DNA from: Salinivibrio kushneri
GTDB taxonomy: Bacteria; Pseudomonadota; Gammaproteobacteria; Enterobacterales; Vibrionaceae
Assembly: GCF_005280275.1 (NCBI RefSeq)
Contig: NZ_CP040021.1
Coordinates: 335,001-399,000 of the forward strand
Direction of reading: 5' to 3'
Length of the DNA: 64,000 nt
In this document: positions 50,258 through 58,897 of the stretch, piece after piece
Position numbering within the stretch: the first letter of the stretch is position 1
How the letters are laid out: every line of letters begins with the position of its first letter
Notes under the pieces: generated by a model
Database searches by the model: none
Told to the model about the DNA's origin: nothing
What the model saw: only the letters and a program-made list of their open reading frames with translations
Made by a program: the position numbers and the translations under genes

Positions 50258-50686
50258 ATGAAAACTTTCGTTGCTAAACCAGAAACTGTAAAACGCGACT
50301 GGTTCGTTGTAGACGCTGAAGGCAAAACGCTGGGCCGTCTGGCCACTGAAATTGCAACGCGTCTGCGTGGCAAGCACAAGCCAGAATACACTCCTCACGT
50401 TGACACCGGTGACTACATCGTTGTTGTCAACGCTGAGAAAGTGGCTGTTACTGGCCGCAAAAAGTCTGACAAGATGTACTACAGCCACACTGGCTACATT
50501 GGTGGCATCAAGTCAATCAGCTTTGAAAAACTGATCGCGGAAAAACCTGAACTGGTTATTGAAAAAGCCGTTAAAGGTATGTTGCCACGCGGTCCTCTAG
50601 GTCGTGCTATGTACCGTAAACTGAAAGTTTACGCAGGTTCTGAGCACAAGCACGCGGCACAACAACCGCAAGTACTAGACATCTAA
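50258..50686 (+). CDS. rplM: 50S ribosomal protein L13
   Basis: L13 is an early assembly protein of the large subunit. The 142-residue protein begins [22 protein letters not shown] and has the conserved KYTPHV-like [20 protein letters not shown] and [24 protein letters not shown] 50258 matches family starts; a longer frame upstream has no L13-like sequence. It is followed by rpsI after 13 bases. Confidence 0.98.
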   Translation: MKTFVAKPETVKRDWFVVDAEGKTLGRLATEIATRLRGKHKPEYTPHVDTGDYIVVVNAEKVAVTGRKKSDKMYYSHTGYIGGIKSISFEKLIAEKPELVIEKAVKGMLPRGPLGRAMYRKLKVYAGSEHKHAAQQPQVLDI

Positions 50687-50699
50687 GAGGAATAAAGCA

Positions 50700-51089
50700 A
50701 TGGCAGAACAATACTACGGCACCGGCCGTCGCAAAAGCTCCGCAGCGCGTGTCTTTATCAAGCCAGGCAGCGGTAACATCGAGATCAACAAGCGTTCTCT
50801 CGACACTTACTTCGGTCGCGAAACCGCTCGCATGGTCGTTCGTCAGCCGCTTGAGCTGGTAGAAATGACCGAGAAGCTAGACCTGTACATCACCGTTTCT
50901 GGTGGTGGTATCTCTGGTCAAGCTGGCGCAATTCGTCACGGCATTACTCGTGCCCTGATGGAGTATGACGAGTCACTACGTCCTGCGCTACGTGCAGCTG
51001 GCTTTGTTACGCGTGACGCTCGTCGCGTTGAGCGTAAAAAAATTGGCCTACGCAAAGCACGTCGCAGCCCGCAGTTCTCGAAGCGTTAA
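50700..51089 (+). CDS. rpsI: 30S ribosomal protein S9
   Basis: S9 lies in the 30S head, and its C-terminal tail reaches the P-site tRNA. The 129-residue protein begins [20 protein letters not shown] and ends with the basic tail [11 protein letters not shown], typical of bacterial S9. AGAGGAATAAAGCA precedes the ATG. Confidence 0.98.
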   Translation: MAEQYYGTGRRKSSAARVFIKPGSGNIEINKRSLDTYFGRETARMVVRQPLELVEMTEKLDLYITVSGGGISGQAGAIRHGITRALMEYDESLRPALRAAGFVTRDARRVERKKIGLRKARRSPQFSKR

Positions 51090-51115
51090 TCGACGTTTCA
51101 GTCAGATTTGCTGCA

Positions 51116-51147
51116 AAAAGCCTGGTGGCAACGCCAGGCTTTTTTTA
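51116..51147 (+). terminator. rplM-rpsI terminator
   Basis: AAAAGCCTGG pairs with CCAGGCTTTT across an 8-base loop, followed by T residues. Confidence 0.92.
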
Positions 51148-51468
51148 TTCATCAATTTAACCAGCATTCTCGCGTGTAATACTCATTTATTTCCTTTCAA
51201 AACAGTGTATAAGCACTCACTTTCCAACATTTTTATTACCCTTTCCTCAATTCTGTGCACACCGCTCACATTTGTTACAAAAAGGTAGCTTTATCTTGTC
51301 AAAAAGTAGGGTTTTCTCTATCATCTAGCCGACGTAATAGCAGCTAAGATTTAATCGAACTGATCCCAGTCAGCCGTTATTACATATTCGTTTTTAAGTA
51401 AGCCGTACGCTCCATGGACGCAAAGGACACAATAAAAATCCAAGCGGGAGCACATGGGAGAATGTTGG
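51148..51468 (+). other. Gene-free region before petA
   Basis: These 321 bases between the rpsI terminator and petA hold no credible gene. They contain the predicted petA promoter, listed separately, and an AT-rich stretch before it. Confidence 0.6.
51296..51324 (+). promoter_or_regulatory. Predicted sigma-70 promoter of petABC
   Basis: TTGTCA and TATCAT are separated by 17 bases, giving a transcript leader of about 140 bases before petA. Confidence 0.6.
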
Positions 51469-52059
51469 ATGAGCAATGCGCCAGTGAATACCGGCCGACG
51501 CCGTTTCCTGACTGCGACGACGTCAGTTGTTGGCGGTTTAGGGGCCGTAGCAGTTGCCGTACCTTTTATTAAGTCTTGGAACCCAAGCGCGAAAGCCAAA
51601 GCGGCGGGCGCGCCTGTCGAAGTCGATATCAGCAAGCTACAAGACGGACAAATGATCCGTGTTGAGTGGCGAGGAAAACCTGTATGGATCGTGCGTCGCA
51701 GTGATGCGGTCGTCGAAGAGCTGTCTAGCTTCGAGGACCAGCTTCGTGATCCCGGTTCGGCACAGCCGCAACAGCCAGAATACGCAGCCAACCAGACCCG
51801 CTCTATTAAACCTGAAATTTTTGTCGCGGTTGGTATCTGTACCCACCTAGGTTGCTCGCCAACCTATCTGCCTGACAGCTTCAGTGAGCAAGTGAGTGGG
51901 GTGAAAGCCGGGTTCTTCTGCCCGTGTCATGGTTCTAAATTTGACATGGCAGGACGCGTATTCCAAGGCGTACCTGCACCACTGAACCTGGTCGTTCCAC
52001 CTTACATGTACTTGGACGACAAACGGGTACTCGTGGGACAAGATGAGGGGACTGCGTAA
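51469..52059 (+). CDS. petA: Ubiquinol-cytochrome c reductase Rieske iron-sulfur subunit
   Basis: This subunit of the cytochrome bc1 complex takes electrons from ubiquinol and hands them to cytochrome c1. The 196-residue protein has a twin-arginine type N terminus (NTGRRRFLTATTSVVGG), one membrane helix, and the 2Fe-2S ligands in CTHLGC and CPCHGS. ATG 51469 (MSNAPVNTG) matches Vibrio homologues; an ATG at 51454 with its own GGGAG is possible. Its stop overlaps the petB start by one base. Confidence 0.96.
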   Translation: MSNAPVNTGRRRFLTATTSVVGGLGAVAVAVPFIKSWNPSAKAKAAGAPVEVDISKLQDGQMIRVEWRGKPVWIVRRSDAVVEELSSFEDQLRDPGSAQPQQPEYAANQTRSIKPEIFVAVGICTHLGCSPTYLPDSFSEQVSGVKAGFFCPCHGSKFDMAGRVFQGVPAPLNLVVPPYMYLDDKRVLVGQDEGTA

Positions 52060-53327
52060 TGGAAAACTTGCTGAACTGGGTTGAGAAACGCATTCCAGCG
52101 ATGAATGCGTATCGCAAACACATGACTGAGTACCCCATGCCGAAGAACTTCAACTTCTGGTATATGTTTGGTGTGCTCGCAATGCTGGTTCTGGTTAACC
52201 AAATTCTGACTGGGATTTGGCTAACGATGAACTACGTACCGTCAGCGGAAGGCGCGTTTGCGTCTGTTGAATACATCATGCGTGATGTGGAGTACGGTTG
52301 GCTCCTCCGATATATGCACTCCACTGGGGCCTCGGCCTTCTTTGTGGTGGTCTACCTGCATATGTTCCGCGGCCTCATTTACGGCTCCTACCAAAAGCCA
52401 CGTGAGCTGTTATGGCTATTTGGTATGCTGATCTTCCTGGTGCTGATGGCTGAAGCCTTTATGGGCTATCTGCTGCCATGGGGGCAAATGTCGTACTGGG
52501 GGGCACAGGTTATCATCTCCTTGTTCGGGGCTATCCCAGTTATTGGTGATGATTTGACGCTATGGATCCGTGGCGACTACGTTGTCTCTGGCGCGACCTT
52601 GAACCGTTTCTTTGCGCTTCACGTGGTTGCACTACCGATTGTGCTCTTGCTGCTCGTGGCGTTGCACGTACTTGCACTGCACGAAGTGGGCTCCAATAAC
52701 CCGGATGGTATCGACACTAAACTGCCGAAAGGTGAGGCAGACGACGATGGCCAGCAGTCACAGTTCAAGTTCCACCCTGACTACACCAAGAAATATAAGA
52801 TCATTGATTCGATTCCTTTCCACCCTTACGGGACAGTGAAAGATTTGATTGGTGTGGGTGTGTTCGGCATCTTGTTTGCCTACGTGATTTTCTTTAATCC
52901 CGAAATGGGCGGCTATTTCCTTGAGCCACCCAACTTTGAAGCGGCTAACCCGCTGAAGACCCCTGAGCACATTGCCCCTGTTTGGTACTTCACGCCGTTC
53001 TACGCGATTTTGCGTGCGATCCCAGACAAGCTAATTGGTGTGATTGCCATGGGCGCGTCGATTGTGATGCTGTTCATCCTGCCGTGGCTTGACCGCTGCC
53101 GTGTGCGCTCATACCGCTACCGCAGCAAGCTGCACTTGGCGAACATCGTCCAATTTGTGATTGCCTTTATTGCTCTGGGTATTCTGGGTGCGTTGCCAGC
53201 AACCCCAACCTACACCTTGCTGGCGCAGATCTTCAGCTTCTGTTACTTCATGTTCTTCGTGCTGTTGTTCTTCTACAGCAAAAATGAGGCAACAAAACCG
53301 CTACCAGAGAGGGTGACATTCAAATGA
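52059..53327 (+). CDS. petB: Cytochrome b of the bc1 complex
   Basis: Cytochrome b carries the two haem b groups and the quinol-oxidising and quinone-reducing sites. The 422-residue polytopic protein has the haem-ligand helices (YMHSTGASAFFVVVYLHMFRG and LHVVALPIVLLLLVALHVLALHE; histidines visible) and the PEHIAPVWYFTPFYAILRAIPDK block (the Qo-site PEWY equivalent reads PVWY after HIA). Length is standard for a full b, not the split b6/IV type. It overlaps petC by 4 bases. Confidence 0.97.
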   Translation: MENLLNWVEKRIPAMNAYRKHMTEYPMPKNFNFWYMFGVLAMLVLVNQILTGIWLTMNYVPSAEGAFASVEYIMRDVEYGWLLRYMHSTGASAFFVVVYLHMFRGLIYGSYQKPRELLWLFGMLIFLVLMAEAFMGYLLPWGQMSYWGAQVIISLFGAIPVIGDDLTLWIRGDYVVSGATLNRFFALHVVALPIVLLLLVALHVLALHEVGSNNPDGIDTKLPKGEADDDGQQSQFKFHPDYTKKYKIIDSIPFHPYGTVKDLIGVGVFGILFAYVIFFNPEMGGYFLEPPNFEAANPLKTPEHIAPVWYFTPFYAILRAIPDKLIGVIAMGASIVMLFILPWLDRCRVRSYRYRSKLHLANIVQFVIAFIALGILGALPATPTYTLLAQIFSFCYFMFFVLLFFYSKNEATKPLPERVTFK

Positions 53328-54061
53328 GAAAATGGATTGTAATCTTGTGCGCGCTGTTGCCCTCTTTGGCGATGGCCGCCGGTGGTAATGTCCACTTGGA
53401 CGAAGCCAACAATGATTTGACGGACAAAGCCTCATTGCAACGTGGCGCCAAACTGTTCATGAACTACTGTTTTGGTTGCCATGCTACGCAGTATCAGCGT
53501 TATCAGCGTGTGGCCGAAGATCTCAATATTCCTAAAGACTTGATGGAAGACAACCTGATTGTCGATAAGAATGCCGATTACGGCGAGTTGATGAAAAACG
53601 CCATGACACAAGAGGCGGGCGCGCAATACTTCGGTGCACCGGCACCTGATCTAACCTTGGTGGCACGTGTACGTGGCGTGGATTGGCTATATACCTATTT
53701 ACGTTCGTTCTACGTCGACCCATCGCGTCCATTTGGCGTGAATAACACCGTGTTCCCGAACGTGGGTATGCCACACGTGCTTGAAGAGCTTCAAGGCACA
53801 CCCCGTAAAGTGTACGAAACACGTATGGTGGACGGTGAGCCGGTGGAAGAGTTTGTTGGCCTTAAATCTGACGGCAATGGCGAACTCAGTGCCAGCGAGT
53901 ACGATAATGCGGTGCGCGATCTGGTTAACTTCCTTGAATATTCAGGGGAGCCGGTGAAGCTAGAGCGCCAGCAGTTAGGCTGGTGGGTGATTGGTTTCTT
54001 CGTGGTATTCTTGATTTTGGCGTACTTCCTCAAGAAAGAATATTGGCGCGATGTGCACTGA
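53324..54061 (+). CDS. petC: Cytochrome c1
   Basis: Cytochrome c1 passes electrons from the Rieske centre to soluble cytochrome c. The 245-residue precursor has a signal peptide (MRKWIVILCALLPSLAMAA), the haem site CFGCH near residue 50, the sixth ligand region in GMPHVLEEL, and a C-terminal membrane anchor (GWWVIGFFVVFLILAYFLKK). It closes the petABC operon. Confidence 0.97.
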   Translation: MRKWIVILCALLPSLAMAAGGNVHLDEANNDLTDKASLQRGAKLFMNYCFGCHATQYQRYQRVAEDLNIPKDLMEDNLIVDKNADYGELMKNAMTQEAGAQYFGAPAPDLTLVARVRGVDWLYTYLRSFYVDPSRPFGVNNTVFPNVGMPHVLEELQGTPRKVYETRMVDGEPVEEFVGLKSDGNGELSASEYDNAVRDLVNFLEYSGEPVKLERQQLGWWVIGFFVVFLILAYFLKKEYWRDVH

Positions 54062-54148
54062 TCGGTTAATCTAGTGTGTTGCTAATCCGCAATGGGGACT
54101 TTAGGTCCCCATTGCTTTCTATTGATATTGAACATCCTGGAGGGGTTG

Positions 54149-54787
54149 ATGGCTGTTGCTGCCAATAAACGCTCGGTGATGACGTTATTCTCTGACGCAT
54201 CTGATCTCTATAGTCATCAGGTACGCATCGTCCTCGCAGAGAAAGGTGTCAGTGTAGAAATCGAGCTGGTGGATCCGAATAATCTGCCAGAAGACCTGGT
54301 TGACTTAAATCCTTATAACTCTGTTCCAACCTTGGTAGACCGTGAGTTAGCGTTATATAACGCGGATATCATCATGGAATACTTGGATGAGCGTTTCCCT
54401 CACCCGCCATTGATGCCGGTATACCCTGTTGCTCGTGCACAAAGCCGTTTGATGATGTATCGCATCAAGCGCAACTGGTATACCTTGGTTGACCAAATTA
54501 TGGAAGGCAGTGCTGACGACGCTGATAAAGCGCGTAAGCAGCTGCGTGAAGAGCTTCTGGCGCTGGCACCGGTATTCGCCGAAGATCCATACTTTTTAAG
54601 CGAAGAGTTTAGCCTGGTAGATTGCTATTTAGCGCCGCTGCTGTGGCGTTTGCCTGCGCTAGGCATTGAGCTAACTGGCCCAGGTGCGAAGCAAGTAAAA
54701 GATTACATGACGCGTCTGTTTGAGCGTGATTCGTTTCTCGCCTCACTGACAGAAGCTGAACGTGAAATGCGACTAACAGGTCAATAA
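54149..54787 (+). CDS. sspA: Stringent starvation protein A
   Basis: SspA is a glutathione-transferase-like protein that binds RNA polymerase and helps stationary-phase and acid survival. The 212-residue protein has the thioredoxin-like N domain (VMTLFSDASDLYSHQVRIVLAEKGV, LNPYNSVPTLVDRELALYNADIIMEYLDERFPHPPLMP) without a catalytic Cys. ATG 54149 has TGGAGGGG before it. It overlaps sspB by one base, and lies downstream of petABC as in E. coli relatives with rplM-rpsI nearby. Confidence 0.96.
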   Translation: MAVAANKRSVMTLFSDASDLYSHQVRIVLAEKGVSVEIELVDPNNLPEDLVDLNPYNSVPTLVDRELALYNADIIMEYLDERFPHPPLMPVYPVARAQSRLMMYRIKRNWYTLVDQIMEGSADDADKARKQLREELLALAPVFAEDPYFLSEEFSLVDCYLAPLLWRLPALGIELTGPGAKQVKDYMTRLFERDSFLASLTEAEREMRLTGQ

Positions 54788-55314
54788 TGTCTACATCAGA
54801 ATTTGCGATGACACCACGCCGCCCGTATTTAGTGCGTGCGTTTTACGACTGGTTATTAGATAACGATCTCACCCCCCACATGGTGGTGGACGCGACTTTG
54901 CCGGGCGTACAAGTGCCGTTTGACTACGTTAAAGACGGGCAAATTGTCCTCAATATCGCCCCGCGTGCGGTCGGTAACTTGGAACTGAGCAACGAGCACG
55001 TGTGTTTTAATGCGCGCTTTGGCGGCAAGCCCCAGCAAGTGCTGGTGCCTATGGCGGCGGTGCTCGCCATCTACGCACGTGAAAATGGCGCGGGCACCAT
55101 GTTTGATATGGAGCCAGCCTATGCCCACGCTGATGATGAGGAGATGTTTGAACAAACCGCCCCATCCAGCGAGGGAGAAGACGATGAAGAGCCGTCTTTA
55201 GTATCAGTCGACAGCGTTGACGATCCTGAGGCGTTGCCGCAAGCCGATGACGAAGACGACACGCCGGCCGCGCCAAACAAAAAAGGCAAGCCGACGCTCA
55301 CCGTGGTGAAATAA
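54787..55314 (+). CDS. sspB: ClpXP protease specificity-enhancing factor SspB
   Basis: SspB delivers ssrA-tagged peptides to ClpXP. The 175-residue protein has the substrate-binding domain (RRPYLVRAFYDWLLDNDLTPHMVVDA, LNIAPRAVGNLELSNEHVCFNARFGG), an acidic flexible linker, and the C-terminal ClpX-binding motif PTLTVVK. Its ATG shares a base with the sspA stop. Confidence 0.97.
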   Translation: MSTSEFAMTPRRPYLVRAFYDWLLDNDLTPHMVVDATLPGVQVPFDYVKDGQIVLNIAPRAVGNLELSNEHVCFNARFGGKPQQVLVPMAAVLAIYARENGAGTMFDMEPAYAHADDEEMFEQTAPSSEGEDDEEPSLVSVDSVDDPEALPQADDEDDTPAAPNKKGKPTLTVVK

Positions 55315-55347
55315 CCGCATCGCACGTTCTCCTTGAAGGTGAGACAC

Positions 55348-55378
55348 AAAAAACCAGCACGCATGTGCTGGTTTTTTT
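55348..55378. terminator. Bidirectional terminator between sspB and pyrI
   Basis: AAAAACCAGCAC and GTGCTGGTTTTT form a 12-bp stem with a GCAT loop between convergent genes. Confidence 0.9.
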
Positions 55379-55453
55379 ATGCCCAAGCGTAGTGCTCATC
55401 GCACAGGTGCGAAACTAAGGCGCCTCACGACGCCTGTATCCGCTGCGGGGGTA

Positions 55454-55921
55454 TCAGTGACGCTCAGTCATGATTTCGCGTGAGAATACTTTCTCACAGT
55501 ATTTGCAGCGCAGCTTCACATCATCTGCTTCACTTAGCACGCGGAATGAGCTATCGACCGCCGGCTCACCGTGGGCAATACAGTTAGAGTTTGGGCAGCG
55601 GAATACGCCTTGAATCACTTCCGGCAAGGTCAGTGGCAGCTTGGCCACTACTTGATAGTCTTCGATTTGATTCACGGTCGCCTGTGGTGCATACAGTGCG
55701 AGTTGACTGGCCTGATCTTCGCTGATCACCACATTCTCGATTTTGATCAGATCTTTGCTGCCCAACGCCGACGAGGGCAGGTTCAGACCAATGGTGATCC
55801 GCTGATCGCTGCCGTGCATTTGAAACAGGTTTAAGATCTTAAAGCCAATATGCGCCGGGATATGATCGATCACTGTGCCGTGACAGATGGCTTCAACTTG
55901 TAGTTTGTTATCCGTGCTCAT
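55454..55921 (-). CDS. pyrI: Aspartate carbamoyltransferase regulatory chain
   Basis: PyrI is the allosteric subunit of aspartate transcarbamoylase, binding CTP and ATP. The 155-residue protein has the nucleotide-binding domain ([19 protein letters not shown]) and four zinc cysteines (CPNSNC and CKYC) near the C terminus. It overlaps pyrB by 4 bases, forming the pyrBI operon. Confidence 0.97.
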   Translation of the reverse strand: MSTDNKLQVEAICHGTVIDHIPAHIGFKILNLFQMHGSDQRITIGLNLPSSALGSKDLIKIENVVISEDQASQLALYAPQATVNQIEDYQVVAKLPLTLPEVIQGVFRCPNSNCIAHGEPAVDSSFRVLSEADDVKLRCKYCEKVFSREIMTERH

Positions 55922-56862
55922 TGTGCAACTCCTTCAACCTGTTCGTTTAACACCAGTGCCAGCAGGGCTTCTCGGGCATAGACGCCGTTCTCGGCTTGTT
56001 CAAAGTAATAGGCGTGTGGGGTTTTATCGACATCCACGGTAATTTCATCCACGCGCGGCAGCGGATGCATCACCTTCATGTTGGGTTTGGCATCACGCAA
56101 CATGGCCGCATTTAAAATGAACGCCGCTTTAATGTGCGCGTATTCTGATTCATCAAATCGCTCTTTTTGCACTCGTGTCATATACAACACATCCAGCTCA
56201 GGCACCACATCGGTGATGCTACTGTGAAGGCTATACGGGTGGCCCGCGGCAGTCAGCTCATCAAGGAGGTGCTCAGGCATCGCCAGCGCATCTGGGGCGA
56301 TATAGAAAAAGCGGTTCCCCTCGAACTTTGACAAGGCTTGCGTCAGCGAATGCACGGTACGGCCATATTTTAGATCGCCCACCATGGCAATATTGAGATT
56401 ATCGAGCCGGCCTTGGGTTTCGTAAATTGAGAACAGATCGAGTAGGGTTTGGGTTGGATGCTGGTTAGCACCATCACCGCCGTTGACTACCGGCACACCT
56501 TCAGAGAACTCCGAGGCCAACCGTGCGGCACCTTCTTTTGGATGGCGCATTACAAAGCCATCGACATACGAGGAAATCACCCGGACTGAGTCGGCCAAGG
56601 TTTCGCCTTTTTTGCCTGACGAGGTATTGCCACCGTCGGGGAAGCCGATCACCGAGCCGCCCAGGCGCTGAATCGCGGTTTCAAACGACAAGCGTGTACG
56701 CGTCGACGCCTCAAAAAAGCAGCTGGCAATCACTTTATTTTTTAATAGCGTCGGGTTAGGGCGCGCTTTTAGCTCGCCCGCCGTGGCGACGATTAACGCC
56801 AGCTCGTCGCGGCTGAGCTCGGGAATGGAAATAATATGTTTGTTATAAAGCGTATTGGCCAT
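55918..56862 (-). CDS. pyrB: Aspartate carbamoyltransferase catalytic chain
   Basis: PyrB condenses carbamoyl phosphate and aspartate in pyrimidine synthesis. The 314-residue protein has the carbamoyl-phosphate loop [11 protein letters not shown] near residue 52, the 80s loop [27 protein letters not shown] and HPLPRVDEI. It is preceded by a leader with a terminator-type attenuator, listed separately. Confidence 0.98.
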   Translation of the reverse strand: MANTLYNKHIISIPELSRDELALIVATAGELKARPNPTLLKNKVIASCFFEASTRTRLSFETAIQRLGGSVIGFPDGGNTSSGKKGETLADSVRVISSYVDGFVMRHPKEGAARLASEFSEGVPVVNGGDGANQHPTQTLLDLFSIYETQGRLDNLNIAMVGDLKYGRTVHSLTQALSKFEGNRFFYIAPDALAMPEHLLDELTAAGHPYSLHSSITDVVPELDVLYMTRVQKERFDESEYAHIKAAFILNAAMLRDAKPNMKVMHPLPRVDEITVDVDKTPHAYYFEQAENGVYAREALLALVLNEQVEGVAQ

Positions 56863-57001
56863 AACGCGAGTCCCTTTCTTTGCAGTGTGCTACAGGCAAA
56901 AAAAAACCTCCGAAACGGAGGTTTTTACGATCACGACCAATGCGGATACCGTCCCGCAATGGGGCGGATAAATCGCTGTTTGTAGGTGGAATAACCAACA
57001 T
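56843..57001 (-). CDS. pyrL: Putative pyrBI leader peptide (pyrL-like)
   Basis: A 52-codon frame starts at ATG 57001, about 23 bases into the predicted transcript. It reads straight through the attenuator hairpin and its U run ([12 protein letters not shown]) and stops 17 bases inside pyrB. This is the architecture of E. coli pyrL, where a ribosome close behind RNA polymerase prevents termination when UTP is low. The peptide has no clear similarity to E. coli PyrL, and its ribosome site is weak. The call rests on layout. Confidence 0.5.
   Translation of the reverse strand: MLVIPPTNSDLSAPLRDGIRIGRDRKNLRFGGFFLPVAHCKERDSRYGQYAL
56898..56927 (-). terminator. pyrBI attenuator
   Basis: On the minus strand AACCTCCG pairs with CGGAGGTT across a TTT loop, followed by nine T residues, about 40 bases before pyrB and inside the leader frame. 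This is a typical UTP-sensitive attenuator position. Confidence 0.85.
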
Positions 57002-57032
57002 AACGTCTGGCCGTGTAATGAAATCTGGCCGA

Positions 57033-57060
57033 ATTATACGCCCCTATTTATGTCGTGCAA
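57033..57060 (-). promoter_or_regulatory. pyrBI promoter
   Basis: On the minus strand TTGCAC and TATAAT are separated by 16 bases. The likely start (AGATTTC, A at about 57024) has three T after the A, like the E. coli pyrBI start AATTTG where reiterative UMP addition lowers expression at high UTP. Confidence 0.75.
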
Positions 57061-57076
57061 GCAAAAGTGCAATCGT

Positions 57077-58084
57077 TTACGTGCTTGCGTTGACGAGTGT
57101 GGCAACCATCACAGCCTTGATGGTATGCAGTCGGTTCTCTGCCTGATCAAAGACGATCGACTGCTCAGATTCGAACACCGCGTCGGTCACTTCCAGCCCA
57201 TTGAGCCCGTATTGATCGGCAATTTGTTTTCCTACGCCAGTCTCATCGTTATGAAAGGCAGGCAAACAGTGCATAAACTTAGCATGTGGGTTTGCGGTGG
57301 CGGCCATTAAGCTTGGATTCACCTGATAAGGGATGAGATCAGCCACGCGCTGCGCCCAGGCCGATTCGGGTTCACCCATCGACACCCAGATATCGGTATA
57401 CACAAAGTCACAACCGTTCACCGCTGCGGTGTCTTCGGTTAAGGTGAGCGTTGCGCCAGTATTGGCGGCGATATCTTGGCAGGTCGCGATCAAATCGGCC
57501 TCAGGCCAATAGGCTTTAGGGCCAATCAGGCGCAGATCCATCCCCATTTTCGCCGCGCCGACCAATAGCGAATTACCCATGTTATTGCGCGCATCCCCCA
57601 CATACGCAAACGCGATTTGATTAAGCGGCTTGTCACTGTGCTCTTGCATGGTGAGCAGATCAGCCAACACTTGGGTGGGGTGAAAATCATCGGTTAAGCC
57701 ATTCCACACCGGCACCCCGGCATGCGCGGCGAGCGTCTCGACCACTTCTTGACCGAAGCCACGGTATTGAATGCCATCGTACATTCTCCCTAATACCCGC
57801 GCGGTATCCTTCATGGTTTCTTTATGGCCAATTTGGGTGCCGCTAGGGCCGAGGTAACTGATTTGCGCGCCTTGATCAAACGCCGCCACCTCAAAGGCAC
57901 AGCGCGTACGGGTCGAGGTTTTCTCAAAAATCAGCGCAATGTTTTTGCCCGTTAGCTGTGGGGTTTCCTCTCCGCGGGCTTTGGCCGCTTTTAGTGCGGC
58001 GGCATCATCAATCAGATCGTAGATTTGCTGAGGTGACAAGTCGAGTAAGGTGAGCAGTGATTGCTGGTAGAGGTCGCTTTTCAT
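57077..58084 (-). CDS. argF: Ornithine carbamoyltransferase
   Basis: ArgF makes citrulline from ornithine and carbamoyl phosphate. The 335-residue protein has [20 protein letters not shown] near residue 52, [13 protein letters not shown], the ornithine loop WVSMGEP and the catalytic HCLPAFH near residue 272. The SMG motif (not aspartate-type) separates it from PyrB. Two AT-rich ARG-box-like sites lie just upstream, which fits arginine repression. Confidence 0.96.
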   Translation of the reverse strand: MKSDLYQQSLLTLLDLSPQQIYDLIDDAAALKAAKARGEETPQLTGKNIALIFEKTSTRTRCAFEVAAFDQGAQISYLGPSGTQIGHKETMKDTARVLGRMYDGIQYRGFGQEVVETLAAHAGVPVWNGLTDDFHPTQVLADLLTMQEHSDKPLNQIAFAYVGDARNNMGNSLLVGAAKMGMDLRLIGPKAYWPEADLIATCQDIAANTGATLTLTEDTAAVNGCDFVYTDIWVSMGEPESAWAQRVADLIPYQVNPSLMAATANPHAKFMHCLPAFHNDETGVGKQIADQYGLNGLEVTDAVFESEQSIVFDQAENRLHTIKAVMVATLVNAST

Positions 58085-58108
58085 ATCTATCCCTAAATAA
58101 CGCGTTAA

Positions 58109-58147
58109 ATTGAATATTAAATCGATATTTTTGTTTAATTATTCTTT
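58109..58147 (-). promoter_or_regulatory. Possible tandem ARG boxes upstream of argF
   Basis: ATTGAATATTAAAT (58109-58122) and TTTAATTATTCTTT (58134-58147) resemble the ArgR half-sites (TGAAT/ATTCA with AT-rich centres), about 25 bases apart and 25-63 bases upstream of argF. The match is imperfect. Confidence 0.4.
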
Positions 58148-58407
58148 GATGGTAAAGCGCGTGCCAGTAAGATGCAAGCGACAAAACCGAGCGTAAAGGC
58201 CATCAATTAACCATCAACACACCGTATTGATGGTTTTATGACCGCGAAAGAGGGATTTAATCAAGCGCTGACAATGCTGATAAATTGGCGACAAACTAGA
58301 CAATCCTTTTACCGCCTTATAGCGAGAGGATGACAGGGCCGCGCGATGAGTACGAGATAGTGTTCATGTCCTCAAGGGCAAACGACAATACTAGGAAGGA
58401 GAAGATG
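58148..58407. other. Gene-free region between argF and the small exported protein
   Basis: No gene is seen. It contains a short inverted repeat around TTAACCATCAACACACCGTATTGATGGTTTTAT (ACCATCAA/TTGATGGT at about 58208-58236), possibly a weak terminator or operator. Confidence 0.4.
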
Positions 58408-58623
58408 ATGAAAACACAAAACAAAGCACTGACTCTTAGCGCGCTCATGATGATGGTTGGCCTCGCCGGCCCCGCGATGGCCAACGAAGCCAGCCAACCA
58501 CAAGGCGACCAGCCCGTGGTAACTTGCCCAGACGGCGACACGGATTGCGACACGCAGCCAATGCCAGAAGACGACAACAGTACCTGGCCGGCGGAAGAAA
58601 GCCAAGACCCCGCCATGCAATAA
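58408..58623 (+). CDS. Small exported acidic protein of unknown function
   Basis: This 71-residue protein starts MKTQNKALTLSALMMMVGLAGPAMA, a good signal peptide ending in an AMA cleavage site. The mature part, about 46 residues, is acidic and Pro/Gln-rich with two cysteines (TCPDGDTDCDTQP) that could form a disulfide or bind a metal. AAGGAG lies 6 bases before ATG 58408 (3 before a second ATG at 58405). I do not recognise a family. It stands alone between argF and a tRNA gene. Confidence 0.65.
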   Translation: MKTQNKALTLSALMMMVGLAGPAMANEASQPQGDQPVVTCPDGDTDCDTQPMPEDDNSTWPAEESQDPAMQ

Positions 58624-58777
58624 GGCGGTAACCTCCTAAGCAAGCAAAGCGTGAGTGCCGCCACATTGGCGGCGCTTGTTTATCCCACCACACGCTAAGT
58701 GCTCAAAAAGCATACTGAATTCGCCCCCCTTACAGCTAGACACCCTGTGAGCCTTCCCCTATAATCCCATTCCATTC

Positions 58778-58853
58778 GGCCCCTTAGCTCAGTGGTTAGA
58801 GCAGTCGACTCATAATCGATTGGTCCCCAGTTCAAGTCTGGGAGGGGCCACCA
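58778..58853 (+). tRNA. ileX: tRNA-Ile2 (anticodon CAU, lysidine type)
   Basis: This 76-base cloverleaf ends with encoded CCA. The acceptor stem GGCCCCT/AGGGGCC and the D arm TAGCTCAGTGGTTAGAGCA are as in the E. coli ileX/ileY tRNAs, with which it is nearly identical in those parts. The anticodon loop CTCATAA gives anticodon CAU. The similarity to ileX and not to elongator tRNA-Met means the C34 is expected to be changed to lysidine by TilS, so it reads AUA. It marks the border between conserved core and accessory DNA. Confidence 0.93.
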
Positions 58854-58862
58854 GATATAGCA

Positions 58863-58897
58863 AGGCGTAGCAGGTTAGTACCTACTACGCCTTTTTT
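58863..58897 (+). terminator. Terminator after tRNA-Ile2
   Basis: AGGCGTAG-C-AGGT pairs with ACCT-A-CTACGCCT around a TAGT loop, followed by six T residues, starting 10 bases after the tRNA. Confidence 0.92.
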
